Of a stretch of DNA of 22,453 bases, positions 6,389 to 13,075 are shown piece by piece. Both the position numbers and the translations under genes were made by a program. Source of the DNA: Allocoprobacillus merdigallinarum (GTDB lineage Bacteria; Bacillota_I; Bacilli_A; Erysipelotrichales; Coprobacillaceae). A model generated the notes under the pieces. The model was not told the DNA's origin. It worked only from the letters and a program-made list of their open reading frames with translations, and made no database searches. The stretch's first letter is position 1. Every line of letters starts with the position of its first letter. Where the stretch lies: positions 1 through 22,453 of the forward strand of contig DWZO01000017.1 in assembly GCA_019117525.1 (NCBI GenBank), given 5' to 3'.

Positions 6389-6742
6389 ATGAAATATATA
6401 CATCAGTTTCTTATTATTATGTTGATTTCATTTGTAGGAGAATTATTGAGTTTTTTACCATTACCCATTCCAGCAAGTGTTTATGGATTGTTGATCATGT
6501 TAGTTGGTCTTTATACAAAAATGATTCCATTATCAGCAATAGAAGATGTTGCAGATTGGCTGATTTTGATTATGCCTGTTTTATTTGTTCCATCTGCTGT
6601 TGGTTTAATGAATGTCAAAGAAGAATTATTTGAAAACATAGCTGTGATTATGATTGTTCTTGTTATAAGTACAGTCATTGTGATGGTAGTGACAGGGAAA
6701 GTTGCACAATATATGATAGAAAGGAAAAATATCAATGAATAA
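6389..6742 (+). CDS. lrgA: LrgA/CidA-family membrane protein
   Basis: This 117-residue protein has four predicted membrane segments (about 5-24, 29-45, 57-75 and 83-105) and the family signature PLPIPASVYGLL (24-35), matching LrgA/CidA in length and layout. The family was first described as holin/antiholin-like regulators of murein hydrolases. LrgAB in Streptococcus mutans and its Bacillus homologue PftAB were later shown to move pyruvate. It overlaps lrgB by 8 bases (ATGAATAA), so the two proteins are translationally coupled and form one complex. The lactate-dehydrogenase-like gene facing it favours the pyruvate transport reading here; that is inference from context. Confidence 0.88.
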   Translation: MKYIHQFLIIMLISFVGELLSFLPLPIPASVYGLLIMLVGLYTKMIPLSAIEDVADWLILIMPVLFVPSAVGLMNVKEELFENIAVIMIVLVISTVIVMVVTGKVAQYMIERKNINE

Positions 6743-7430
6743 TTTATTGATTGAAACATCTTGTTTTGGCATTGTATTAAGTTTATTAACATATTGGTTG
6801 GCTGTTCAAATAAGAAAGCGATGGTCTTATTCTCTTTTGAATCCATTATTAATCAGTGCTTTTTTGACTATCTTTGTTTTATATATTTTAGATATTGATT
6901 TTCAGACATATAATCAGGGAGCACAAATGATTACATATTTATTGACTCCATCAACTGTTTGTTTAGCGATTCCTTTATATAAACAAACACAAGTCCTGGT
7001 TAAACATTTTGGAGCTATTATAGCAAGCTTATTATGTGGTTGTCTGTCTGGTTTGATGAGTGTTATGGTTCTTTGTATTTTGTTGAAGACAAGTGAAACA
7101 GTTTTATATTCTTTGATGCCAAAATCTATTACGACAGCGATTGCTATTGGAGTATCAGAATTGCTTGGTGGTCATTCGACAATGACAGTAGGTGTTGTCA
7201 TTTTAACAGGAATTTTTGGATCAATGATTGCTAAAACGATTTTTAAAGTTTTCCATATCAATCATCCTGTTGCGCGTGGATTGGCATTAGGAAATAGTGC
7301 TCATGCTATTGGAACAGCGAAAGCAATTGAGTGGGGTGAAATTGAGGCAGCAATGAGTAGTTTATCCATTGTGATTTCAGGTATATTCACTGTGTTTTTA
7401 GCGCCTATTATGATTCGTTTATGGATATAA
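6735..7430 (+). CDS. lrgB: LrgB-family membrane protein
   Basis: This 231-residue, multi-pass membrane protein is the LrgB partner of LrgA and matches the family's usual length of about 230. The conserved stretch PKSITTAIAIGVSELLGGHS (about 129-148) and the C-terminal HPVARGLALGNSAHAIGTAKAIEWGE (about 177-202) are strong LrgB motifs. In S. mutans and B. subtilis LrgAB-type pairs take up pyruvate in late growth. The start overlaps the lrgA stop. The gene ends at a hairpin shared with the convergent dehydrogenase gene. No defect is visible. Confidence 0.92.
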   Translation: MNNLLIETSCFGIVLSLLTYWLAVQIRKRWSYSLLNPLLISAFLTIFVLYILDIDFQTYNQGAQMITYLLTPSTVCLAIPLYKQTQVLVKHFGAIIASLLCGCLSGLMSVMVLCILLKTSETVLYSLMPKSITTAIAIGVSELLGGHSTMTVGVVILTGIFGSMIAKTIFKVFHINHPVARGLALGNSAHAIGTAKAIEWGEIEAAMSSLSIVISGIFTVFLAPIMIRLWI

Positions 7431-7457
7431 AAAAGTTCTATGTTTAAGCATAGAACT
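7431..7457. terminator. Shared terminator between lrgB and the dehydrogenase gene
   Basis: Arms agttctatg (7434-7442) and catagaact (7449-7457) form a 9-bp perfect stem with a 6-base loop. On the minus strand it is followed by TTTTTATAT and overlaps the dehydrogenase stop codon, so it is best supported in that direction. On the plus strand the tail ATTGATTTAAA is weaker. Confidence 0.75.
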
Positions 7458-8409
7458 ATTGATTTAAAAGATCATAAAATGATTTTAAGCGTTGACAAGA
7501 TTGATTGAACTCTTCTTGTTCTTGTGGTGTCATGCGTAATTCAACAATTTCTCTAACACCACTACAATCAATGATGGCTGGCACACTGATAAATAAATCA
7601 TCCTGACCATATTCGCCACGAAGCAATGTTGAAACAGGTAAAATCTGGTTTTCATTATGTAAGATTGTGCGAATAATACCGACTGTACTTGAGGCTATAC
7701 CATAACAAGTATTCCCTTTACGATTGAAAATTTCCCAACCAGCCTGAATTGTATCTTTTTTCATCTGTTGATAGGGTTCTTGTCCTAAACGACTCTGGTT
7801 ATCTTGAACAACACTATAAATATCCTTACCACCAATACGAACAGTTGACCATGGAATCATTTCACTATCTCCATGTTCACCAATGACCATCGCATGAACA
7901 CTGCGAGGATCAACTTGGATTTTTTGGGCGATGAAATATTTTAAACGGGCTGTATCTAATGTTGTTCCTGTTCCAATAACCTGATTAGCTGGTAAACCAG
8001 AAAGTTTATAAGCATAATAACTCATTAAATCTACAGGGTTTGAAACAACAATCAAATGTCCATCAAAATGATGTTCTTTAATTTGAGTAATAATACTTTT
8101 CATGACATTTAAAGATGGTTCTAACATCTTTAAACGGTCATTACCACTTTGAGGGGTTGGAACACTTGCTGTGATGATAACAATTTGAGCATCTTCACAG
8201 TCTTCATATCGTCCCACTTTGATATGTGTATTACGATTCATATATTCAATGCTTTGAGATAAATCTAAAACTTCTCCTAAAACTTTCTCTTCATTCAAAT
8301 CAATCAAAGCAATTTCATCACATAGACCTTGATTAATCAAACAAAATGCAGTACTGACACCAACGTGTCCACATCCAATAATGACAATTTTTCTTTTTTC
8401 TAATTTCAT
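7456..8409 (-). CDS. L-lactate dehydrogenase-like L-2-hydroxyacid dehydrogenase
   Basis: This 317-residue NAD-dependent enzyme belongs to the lactate/malate dehydrogenase superfamily. It shows the Rossmann motif IGCGHVG (11-17) with D37 for NAD, substrate-binding R155 with D152 (LDTARL), and catalytic H179 (GEHGDS). The C-terminal part (YGIASSTVGIIRTILHNEN, PAIIDCSGVREI) is LDH-like. The mobile loop that sets substrate choice reads PTPQSGNDRLKML (84-96) instead of the canonical NQKPGETRLDL of LDH. Together with IVVSNPVDLMSYY, this resembles L-2-hydroxyisocaproate dehydrogenase. It may reduce pyruvate or bulkier 2-oxo acids. I start it at 8409 because AGGAGA precedes that ATG; the ATG at 8424 lies on top of this RBS. 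LrgAB (convergent) and an AEC transporter (divergent) are neighbours. Confidence 0.85.
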   Translation of the reverse strand: MKLEKRKIVIIGCGHVGVSTAFCLINQGLCDEIALIDLNEEKVLGEVLDLSQSIEYMNRNTHIKVGRYEDCEDAQIVIITASVPTPQSGNDRLKMLEPSLNVMKSIITQIKEHHFDGHLIVVSNPVDLMSYYAYKLSGLPANQVIGTGTTLDTARLKYFIAQKIQVDPRSVHAMVIGEHGDSEMIPWSTVRIGGKDIYSVVQDNQSRLGQEPYQQMKKDTIQAGWEIFNRKGNTCYGIASSTVGIIRTILHNENQILPVSTLLRGEYGQDDLFISVPAIIDCSGVREIVELRMTPQEQEEFNQSCQRLKSFYDLLNQ

Positions 8410-8439
8410 TTCTTTTCTCCTCATTATAAATCTAAAATG

Positions 8440-8466
8440 ATTATATCATAATTCATAAAATTGTAA
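8440..8466 (-). promoter_or_regulatory. Probable promoter of the dehydrogenase gene
   Basis: On the minus strand a perfect TATAAT (plus 8440-8445) lies about 30 bases before the ATG, with TTACAA (plus 8461-8466) 15 bases further upstream. The spacer is short of the optimum, so the -35 is uncertain. Confidence 0.5.
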
Positions 8467-8552
8467 TGAAATATGATAAAAAGTTTTCAAAACCTGAAAA
8501 TAAAATGTGTGTTTGATAAAAATAAGTATACTATATGTGGGAGAGGAAATTT

Positions 8553-9483
8553 ATGGAATTAAGTCTTTTATTAGCTCAAAATATTTTTGGATTATTTCTT
8601 ATTATTTTTGTAGGATATTTAACTGTAAAGTGTCGTGTACTGCCATCTGATGATAGTAAAGTGATTTCTAAAATTGTTTTATATATTGTTTGTCCTTGCA
8701 CAATTTTAAATTCTTTTCAGATTGATTTTACAAATGAGAAGCTGATGGGATTGATTTTATCTTTTATTGGAGCCATTGTCGTTCATTTGATTTTCATTCC
8801 ATTAACAAAATTATTGGGACAGATTTTTCATTTTATGCCTGTAGAAAAAGCAACGCTTATTTATTCTAATGCTGGTAATCTGATTATACCTTTGGTAGCT
8901 TCTATTTTAGGGGAAGAATGGGTTTTATATACAAGTGGATATATGGTTGTTCAAACTATTTTAATATGGACACATGGAAAAAAATCTGGTTTGTAATGAA
9001 AAGCAGTATGATTTCAAAAAGATTATCTTGAATGTAAATGTTATAGCGATTATGTTAGGAATGATTATGTTTATAGCACGCTGGCATTTTCCAGCACTGA
9101 TTCATGATACAGTAAGTAGTGTTGGTTCTATGGTGGGGCCATTAAGTATGCTGGTGATTGGAATGTTATTAGGGAATATTGATATTTTATCTGTTTTTAA
9201 AGAAAAAAGGGTTTACGGTATTTGTTTTTTGAGATTGATTGTTTATCCTTTGGCTGTGATTTTGGCGTTTCGTTTGCTGGGATTACAAAATTTTCATCAG
9301 GATGCTTATCAGATATTGTTGATCAGTCTTTTGGCTGCAAGTGCTCCTGCTGCTGCAACAATTACCCAATTTGCCCAGTTATATGATAAACATCCAGGCT
9401 ATACGAGTATCATGAATGTTATGTCTGTTATTTTTTGTATTATCACAATGCCGATCATTGTTTTTATTTATCAAATTTTATAA
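8553..9483 (+). pseudogene. AEC (auxin efflux carrier) family transporter, split by a +1 frameshift
   Basis: Two overlapping reading frames together make one carrier of about 310 residues, the usual AEC length. The N-terminal piece (8553-8996) has the family start (QNIFGLFLIIFVGYLTVKC) and YSNAGNLIIPLV. The C-terminal piece (8974-9483) has VNVIAIMLGMIMF, GPLSMLVIGMLLGN and SLLAASAPAAATITQFAQ. The break is at a run of seven A (8978-8984): with six A the frames join as WTHGKNLVCNEK. The second frame's ATG at 8974 has no ribosome-binding site, so separate translation is unlikely. Start 8553 is chosen for the GGGAGAGG before it. The family exports organic acids such as malate (MleP) or malonate. 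It is either a genuine broken gene, a homopolymer phase switch, or a sequencing error. Confidence 0.8.
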
Positions 9484-9543
9484 AAGTTAATATCTAAGAC
9501 ATAATTATGAAGGATAATGGTGTATTGTTGGAGGAAGGGTTAT

Positions 9544-10065
9544 ATGAATAGAATTCAAATTAGTCATAATATTGTTGATGAAGATTTATTAAAAGAAGTG
9601 AAAAAATACATGATTGCTCCATGGCAAAAATATTTATTGTCATTAACAGGTGTGATTTCATTAATTTTAGGTATTATAAATGTCGTCAATCAAAATATGT
9701 TACAAGGTGTTGTTTTATTGGTTTTAGGTGCTGTGTGTATTGGGGAAATTTTCTTTTTAATTCATAGTCATTACAAAGAAATGTTAAAATTGATGAAAGA
9801 AGAAATTGATGAACAGAAGATTACATATACAATGAGTTTTGGAGGAGAATATGTCGTTGTACATAATTGTCAGACATCTATTGATAATAAGATTCCTTAC
9901 TCTCATCTCAAAACTTTATCACAGACAGAACATGCATATGTTTTATTAGCAAAGAAAAATGAAATCATTATTATTCGAAAAGATTGTTTAAAAGTAAGTG
10001 TTCGTGAATTTATAGATTTTTTGAAACAAAAAGATACAAAAATAAAAAAATGGATCAAAGCATAA
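9544..10065 (+). CDS. YcxB-like membrane protein
   Basis: This 173-residue protein has an N-terminal cytoplasmic stretch, two membrane helices (about 29-48 and 53-74) and a C-terminal soluble domain of about 95 residues. The soluble part (KITYTMSFGGEY, then KIPYSHLKTLSQTEHAYVLL and KKNEIIIIRKDCL) has the strand pattern of the YcxB-like C-terminal domain, a PH-like fold of unknown function found in Firmicutes membrane proteins. I start it at 9544, where GGAGGAAGGG precedes the ATG; the frame extends up to 9517 without an RBS. It sits alone between the AEC gene and a terminator. Its role is unknown. Confidence 0.7.
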   Translation: MNRIQISHNIVDEDLLKEVKKYMIAPWQKYLLSLTGVISLILGIINVVNQNMLQGVVLLVLGAVCIGEIFFLIHSHYKEMLKLMKEEIDEQKITYTMSFGGEYVVVHNCQTSIDNKIPYSHLKTLSQTEHAYVLLAKKNEIIIIRKDCLKVSVREFIDFLKQKDTKIKKWIKA

Positions 10066-10093
10066 AAGTCGTTTCTATCAAATGACTTTTTTT
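10064..10093 (+). terminator. Terminator after the YcxB-like gene
   Basis: Arms aaaagtcgttt (10064-10074) and aaatgactttt (10080-10090) form an 11-bp stem with one wobble and a five-base loop, running into seven T. It overlaps the gene's stop codon. Confidence 0.85.
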
Positions 10094-10120
10094 GTTATAA
10101 TAAAAAAGAAGGTGAAAGAA

Positions 10121-10621
10121 ATGAAAATTCAAATTATTCATGGTGATATTACTCAAATATCATGTGATGCCATAGTCAATGCTGCCAATAATAGTTTATT
10201 AGGTGGTGGAGGGGTGGATGGTGCTATTCATCGCAAAGCTGGACCTGAATTATTGGCTGAGTGTCGTTTGTTGCATGGATGTGCGACTGGTGATGCAAAA
10301 GTCACAAAGGCTTATCATTTACCAGCACGTTATGTGATTCATACAGTTGGTCCGGTTTATCGTGATGGACAACATGATGAAGCCAAACGATTACAGTCTT
10401 GTTATATACGCTGTTTGGAAAAAGCTGAAGAATATCAATGTCAACATATTGCTTTTCCTTCAATTAGTACAGGGGCTTATCGTTATCCTGTATCACAGGC
10501 AGCTACAATTGCGATAGAAACGCTTAAAAACTATCCATGTCAATATGTCAAAAGAATAGATATTGTTTGTTTTGATAATTATACATATCGTACATATTGT
10601 CAGTTATTAAAAAAAGAATAA
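10121..10621 (+). CDS. Macrodomain protein, YmdB-like ADP-ribose hydrolase
   Basis: This 166-residue protein is a stand-alone macrodomain. GDITQISCDAIVNAANNSLL (8-27), the glycine loop GGGGVDGAIHRKAG (28-41), GDAKVTKAYHLPARYVIHTVGP (57-78) and PSISTGAYRYP (113-123) together match the MacroD/YmdB class. These enzymes hydrolyse O-acetyl-ADP-ribose and remove ADP-ribose from proteins or nucleic acids. The catalytic Asn/Asp pair region (NAAN, GGVDGAI) is intact. I place the start at 10121, following AAGAAGGTGAAAGAA; the frame runs upstream to 10082, but that part is the terminator of the previous gene. It appears to be a single-gene unit; no ADP-ribosyltransferase or sirtuin is adjacent. Confidence 0.92.
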   Translation: MKIQIIHGDITQISCDAIVNAANNSLLGGGGVDGAIHRKAGPELLAECRLLHGCATGDAKVTKAYHLPARYVIHTVGPVYRDGQHDEAKRLQSCYIRCLEKAEEYQCQHIAFPSISTGAYRYPVSQAATIAIETLKNYPCQYVKRIDIVCFDNYTYRTYCQLLKKE

Positions 10622-10694
10622 TAAAAGTGCATATGATTAGCTATAATAAATAAGACATGGTACAATGGTCTTGTCATGAAAGGAGAAAGAGATT

Positions 10695-11075
10695 ATGAAA
10701 TTATATGTATGTCCAGTTTGTGGAAATGTAGTAGAAAAAATTGTTGATAAAGGAGTACCAGTTGTTTGTTGTGGAAAACCAATGGTAGAATTAACAGCGA
10801 ATACAACAGATGGTGCATTAGAAAAACACGTTCCTGTATTATCTATAGATGGAGATAAACTTCATGTAAAAGTTGGTGAAGTTTCACATCCAATGACTGA
10901 TGAACATTTAATTACAACAATCATTGCTGTATTCAACAGTCAAGTTTTACGTGTGGATTTAACATCTGCTGATCAACCTGAAGCGGTATTTGCAATTGGT
11001 GATTATAAAGGAACAATTGAAGTATACGAATACTGTAACTTACATGGATTATGGAAAGCAACAATTGAAGCATAA
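10695..11075 (+). CDS. dfx: Class I desulfoferrodoxin (superoxide reductase)
   Basis: This 126-residue protein has the two-domain layout of class I desulfoferrodoxin. The N-terminal desulforedoxin-like domain binds a FeCys4 centre through C6, C9, C25 and C26 (CPVCGN, VVCCGKP). The C-terminal superoxide reductase domain has the E43-K44-H45 loop (LEKHVPV) plus H65, H71, C114 and H117 (VSHPMTDEH, CNLHGLW) for the catalytic Fe(His)4Cys site. It reduces superoxide to hydrogen peroxide with electrons from rubredoxin-type donors, the strategy of strict anaerobes. AAAGGAGA before the ATG fixes the start. It is a single-gene unit ended by a strong terminator. No rubredoxin or rubrerythrin gene is adjacent. 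Confidence 0.95.
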   Translation: MKLYVCPVCGNVVEKIVDKGVPVVCCGKPMVELTANTTDGALEKHVPVLSIDGDKLHVKVGEVSHPMTDEHLITTIIAVFNSQVLRVDLTSADQPEAVFAIGDYKGTIEVYEYCNLHGLWKATIEA

Positions 11076-11084
11076 ATCATAAAC

Positions 11085-11119
11085 AAGGAAACTTATCATA
11101 AGATAGGTTTCTTTTTTTT
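11085..11119 (+). terminator. Terminator of dfx
   Basis: A 13-bp stem (11085-11097 with 11102-11114, two wobbles) with a four-base loop runs directly into eight T, 10 bases after the dfx stop. Confidence 0.85.
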
Positions 11120-11283
11120 AAAGATACTGTCAGGAAATATTTTTAAATATGCTATAACATGATGGAAATGGTAGAATTTCCATATTTTAGATAAAATGAT
11201 AAAGATATGAGTTGTTGAATTGTTAAATAATGGGCGGTATTTTCATTTTTTATATGATTAAATGTGAAAAAATCGAAAAATAT
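11120..11283. other. Spacer between dfx and the purine operon promoter
   Basis: No gene is visible. It holds one small perfect hairpin (atggaaat 11162-11169, atttccat 11176-11183, six-base loop) without a proper T-run, otherwise AT-rich sequence with a lone GC patch (ATGGGCGG near 11230). Its length allows for an upstream regulatory site, but I recognise none. Confidence 0.5.
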
Positions 11284-11312
11284 TAGACAAAACTATAGAC
11301 GTTTGTTACAAT
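11284..11312 (+). promoter_or_regulatory. Extended -10 sigma-A promoter of the purine operon
   Basis: TAGACA (11284-11289) and TACAAT (11307-11312) are 17 bases apart, with the extended -10 TG dinucleotide at 11304-11305. Transcription should start at about 11319, three bases before the first stem of the riboswitch aptamer. Confidence 0.8.
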
Positions 11313-11321
11313 AAGCGTGGT

Positions 11322-11422
11322 TATCATATATGTTTGGGAATTGGCCCAATTGTTTCTACCCCGTTACCGAAAATAACGGGACTATGATAGACGCTTTTTT
11401 ATGTGTCTATCTGTAGATAGAC
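11322..11422 (+). promoter_or_regulatory. Purine riboswitch, guanine class, transcriptional OFF switch
   Basis: The aptamer spans 11322-11389. P1 is TATCATA (11322-11328) with TATGATA (11383-11389). P2 lies around TTGGG/CCCAA (11333-11349) with a GGAATTGG loop. The invariant J2/3 core GTTTCTACC is at 11352-11360. P3 is CCCGTTA/TAACGGG (11360-11380) with loop CCGAAAA. The base at the ligand-pairing position, in GACTATG, is C (11382), as in guanine/hypoxanthine sensors; adenine sensors have U. The segment GATAGAC (11386-11392) repeats the 3' arm of the downstream terminator (11416-11422), so GTCTATC (11405-11411) can pair with either. Ligand stabilises P1, hides the antiterminator and lets the terminator form. 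Loop L3 and L2 differ slightly from the B. subtilis xpt example. Confidence 0.95.
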
Positions 11423-11430
11423 TTTTTTTT
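11405..11430 (+). terminator. Riboswitch-controlled intrinsic terminator
   Basis: GTCTATC (11405-11411), loop TGTA, GATAGAC (11416-11422), then eight T. It stands between the aptamer and the first gene's RBS (AGGAGG at 11436-11441), the expression platform of the switch. Confidence 0.93.
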
Positions 11431-11448
11431 ATTGGAGGAGGGACTTGA

Positions 11449-12282
11449 GTGAAGAAAAAAATGCATTATCTTCTTTTGGTGCCTTGTTTGGTTTTACTGA
11501 TTGTATTTTTGGTGATGCCATTGATTCAAATCATTTTACCAACTTTGTTTCCTGAAGGAAGTGGCTTTAGTTTCACGAATTATTTATCATTTTTTCAAGA
11601 TGAATATTATATGACAATCTTCATTAGAACTGTTAAGATTGCTTTGATTTCATCTCTTGTTTGCATGATTTTAGGTGTACCCACAGCTTATTTTATTTCT
11701 CGTTGTGATAAGAAATGGCGTGGTATTTTAATGGCAATTTCTATTTTTCCAATGCTGACAAATTCTGTTGTCAGAAGTTTTGCATGGATTAATATTTTAG
11801 GTAAAAATGGAGTGATTAATAATTTTTTAATGTCAATAGGGGTTATAGAAGAACCAATTACAATGTTATATACTGAATTTTCAGTTTTGATTGGGACAAT
11901 TTATTTATTTTTACCTCTTATGATTATCACTTTAGTGGGTGTTATGGAAAATATTGATAATGATATGATGGAAGCAGCAGAAAGTTTAGGTGCGAATCGT
12001 ATTAAAGCTTTTATGAAGGTTGTCTTACCATTAAGTATTCCAGGTATTATTGTAGGATGTGTCCTTGTTTTTACAGGATCACTCAGTGCTTATACAACAC
12101 CTCAGTTATTAGGTGGACCAAAGAATCTTGTTTTAGCAACCTTTATTTCACAACAGGCATTAAGTTTAAATAACTGGACAGCAGCCAGTGTTTTTGCAGT
12201 CATTATGATTATTACAACATTAATTGTTATGAAAGCATTAAATGCGATTGCAGCGAAATTGGATAAGCGAGGTGAAGTCTAA
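11449..12282 (+). CDS. PotB-type ABC permease of a candidate purine importer
   Basis: This 277-residue inner-membrane permease has six predicted helices and the EAA loop EAAESLGANRIKAFMKVVLP (about 181-200) that contacts the ATPase, as in PotB/PotH proteins. The start is a GTG at 11449 with AGGAGG 7 bases upstream; an ATG five codons in is further from the RBS. It is the first gene behind the guanine riboswitch, so it should be shut off when guanine or hypoxanthine is plentiful. Its stop overlaps the start of the second permease by one base (TAATG). By family alone it would be called spermidine/putrescine permease; the riboswitch and downstream deaminases argue for a purine substrate, which is inference. 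Confidence 0.9.
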   Translation: MKKKMHYLLLVPCLVLLIVFLVMPLIQIILPTLFPEGSGFSFTNYLSFFQDEYYMTIFIRTVKIALISSLVCMILGVPTAYFISRCDKKWRGILMAISIFPMLTNSVVRSFAWINILGKNGVINNFLMSIGVIEEPITMLYTEFSVLIGTIYLFLPLMIITLVGVMENIDNDMMEAAESLGANRIKAFMKVVLPLSIPGIIVGCVLVFTGSLSAYTTPQLLGGPKNLVLATFISQQALSLNNWTAASVFAVIMIITTLIVMKALNAIAAKLDKRGEV

Positions 12283-13064
12283 TGCGTAAACATAAAGGAT
12301 TGATGGTTATTTCTATTTTGGTATTTGCATTTTTGTTTATACCTCTCATCATTATTGCTGTGACAGCATTTGGCTCAGAAAGTACGATTACTTTTCCTAT
12401 ACATGGATTTTCATTACAATGGTTTGTCAATGTGTTTGAATCAGAAAGCTTTATGAGTTCATTGGCATTAAGTGGAGAAATTGCTTTGTTAGCAACTCTA
12501 CTTGCTTTGCTTGTAGGAGTACCTGCAGCATATGCATTAGCGAGATATAGTGTTATTGGAAAGAAATTTTTAAAGAGCTTCTTTTTATCCCCAACAATCA
12601 TTCCAGGAATTGTTGTCGGATATGCTTTATATCAATATGTGGTTTTAACATTGAATTTTCCTGTTTTTGAAAGTTTATTATTAGGACATTTTCTTGTTGT
12701 TTTACCATATGTGATTCGTATTGTTGGTTCTTCATTGGATCAGTTTGATTTTGCGATTGAAGAGGCAGCTTTAAGTTTAGGATGTCAAAAAGGTCAGGCT
12801 TTCTTTAAAGTTGTTTTACCTAATATTACATCAGGAATCAGTGCGGCTTTTATGTTGTCATTTATTAATTCATTTAATAATATACCTGTATCTATGTTTT
12901 TAACAGGACCAGGAGTGACAACTTTACCTACAACATTAATGAATTATATTGAATATAATTATGATCCAACTGTTTCAGCAGTTTCTGTTTTATTAATGGT
13001 AGCAACGATTGTGATTATGTTCATTGTTGAAAAAACATTAGGAATTTCAGCACTTGCAAAATAG
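12282..13064 (+). CDS. PotC-type ABC permease of a candidate purine importer
   Basis: This 260-residue permease pairs with the preceding one to form the membrane channel. It has a PotC/PotI layout of six helices and an EAA loop EEAALSLGCQKGQAFFKVVLP (about 162-182, one residue longer than the core motif). The start overlaps the previous stop by one base, which suggests translational coupling and equal amounts of both subunits. SFNNIPVSMFLTGPG (about 203-217) is a conserved PotC-like stretch. Eleven bases separate it from the ATPase gene, with AGGAGG between. No damage is visible. Confidence 0.9.
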   Translation: MRKHKGLMVISILVFAFLFIPLIIIAVTAFGSESTITFPIHGFSLQWFVNVFESESFMSSLALSGEIALLATLLALLVGVPAAYALARYSVIGKKFLKSFFLSPTIIPGIVVGYALYQYVVLTLNFPVFESLLLGHFLVVLPYVIRIVGSSLDQFDFAIEEAALSLGCQKGQAFFKVVLPNITSGISAAFMLSFINSFNNIPVSMFLTGPGVTTLPTTLMNYIEYNYDPTVSAVSVLLMVATIVIMFIVEKTLGISALAK

Positions 13065-13075
13065 GAGGAGTTAGA

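Noticed and set aside
6358..6633. 91-codon frame overlapping lrgA
   Set aside because: It runs in another frame across the lrgA RBS and coding region; composition (many Cys, Ser, Arg) is not protein-like and LrgA is clearly the real product.
8974..8996. Programmed -1 frameshift in the AEC gene
   Set aside because: The downstream frame is +1 relative to the upstream frame, so a -1 slip on the A-run would not join them; deletion of one A (or +1/-2 change) is required.
10641..10655. PerR-like box in front of dfx
   Set aside because: CTATAATAAATAAGA matches only about 10 of 14 consensus positions in an AT-rich spacer, so chance is likely.
12227..12601. 124-codon antisense frame under the second permease gene
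   Set aside because: Shadow of strongly conserved PotC-type coding sequence on the other strand; no RBS or family match.
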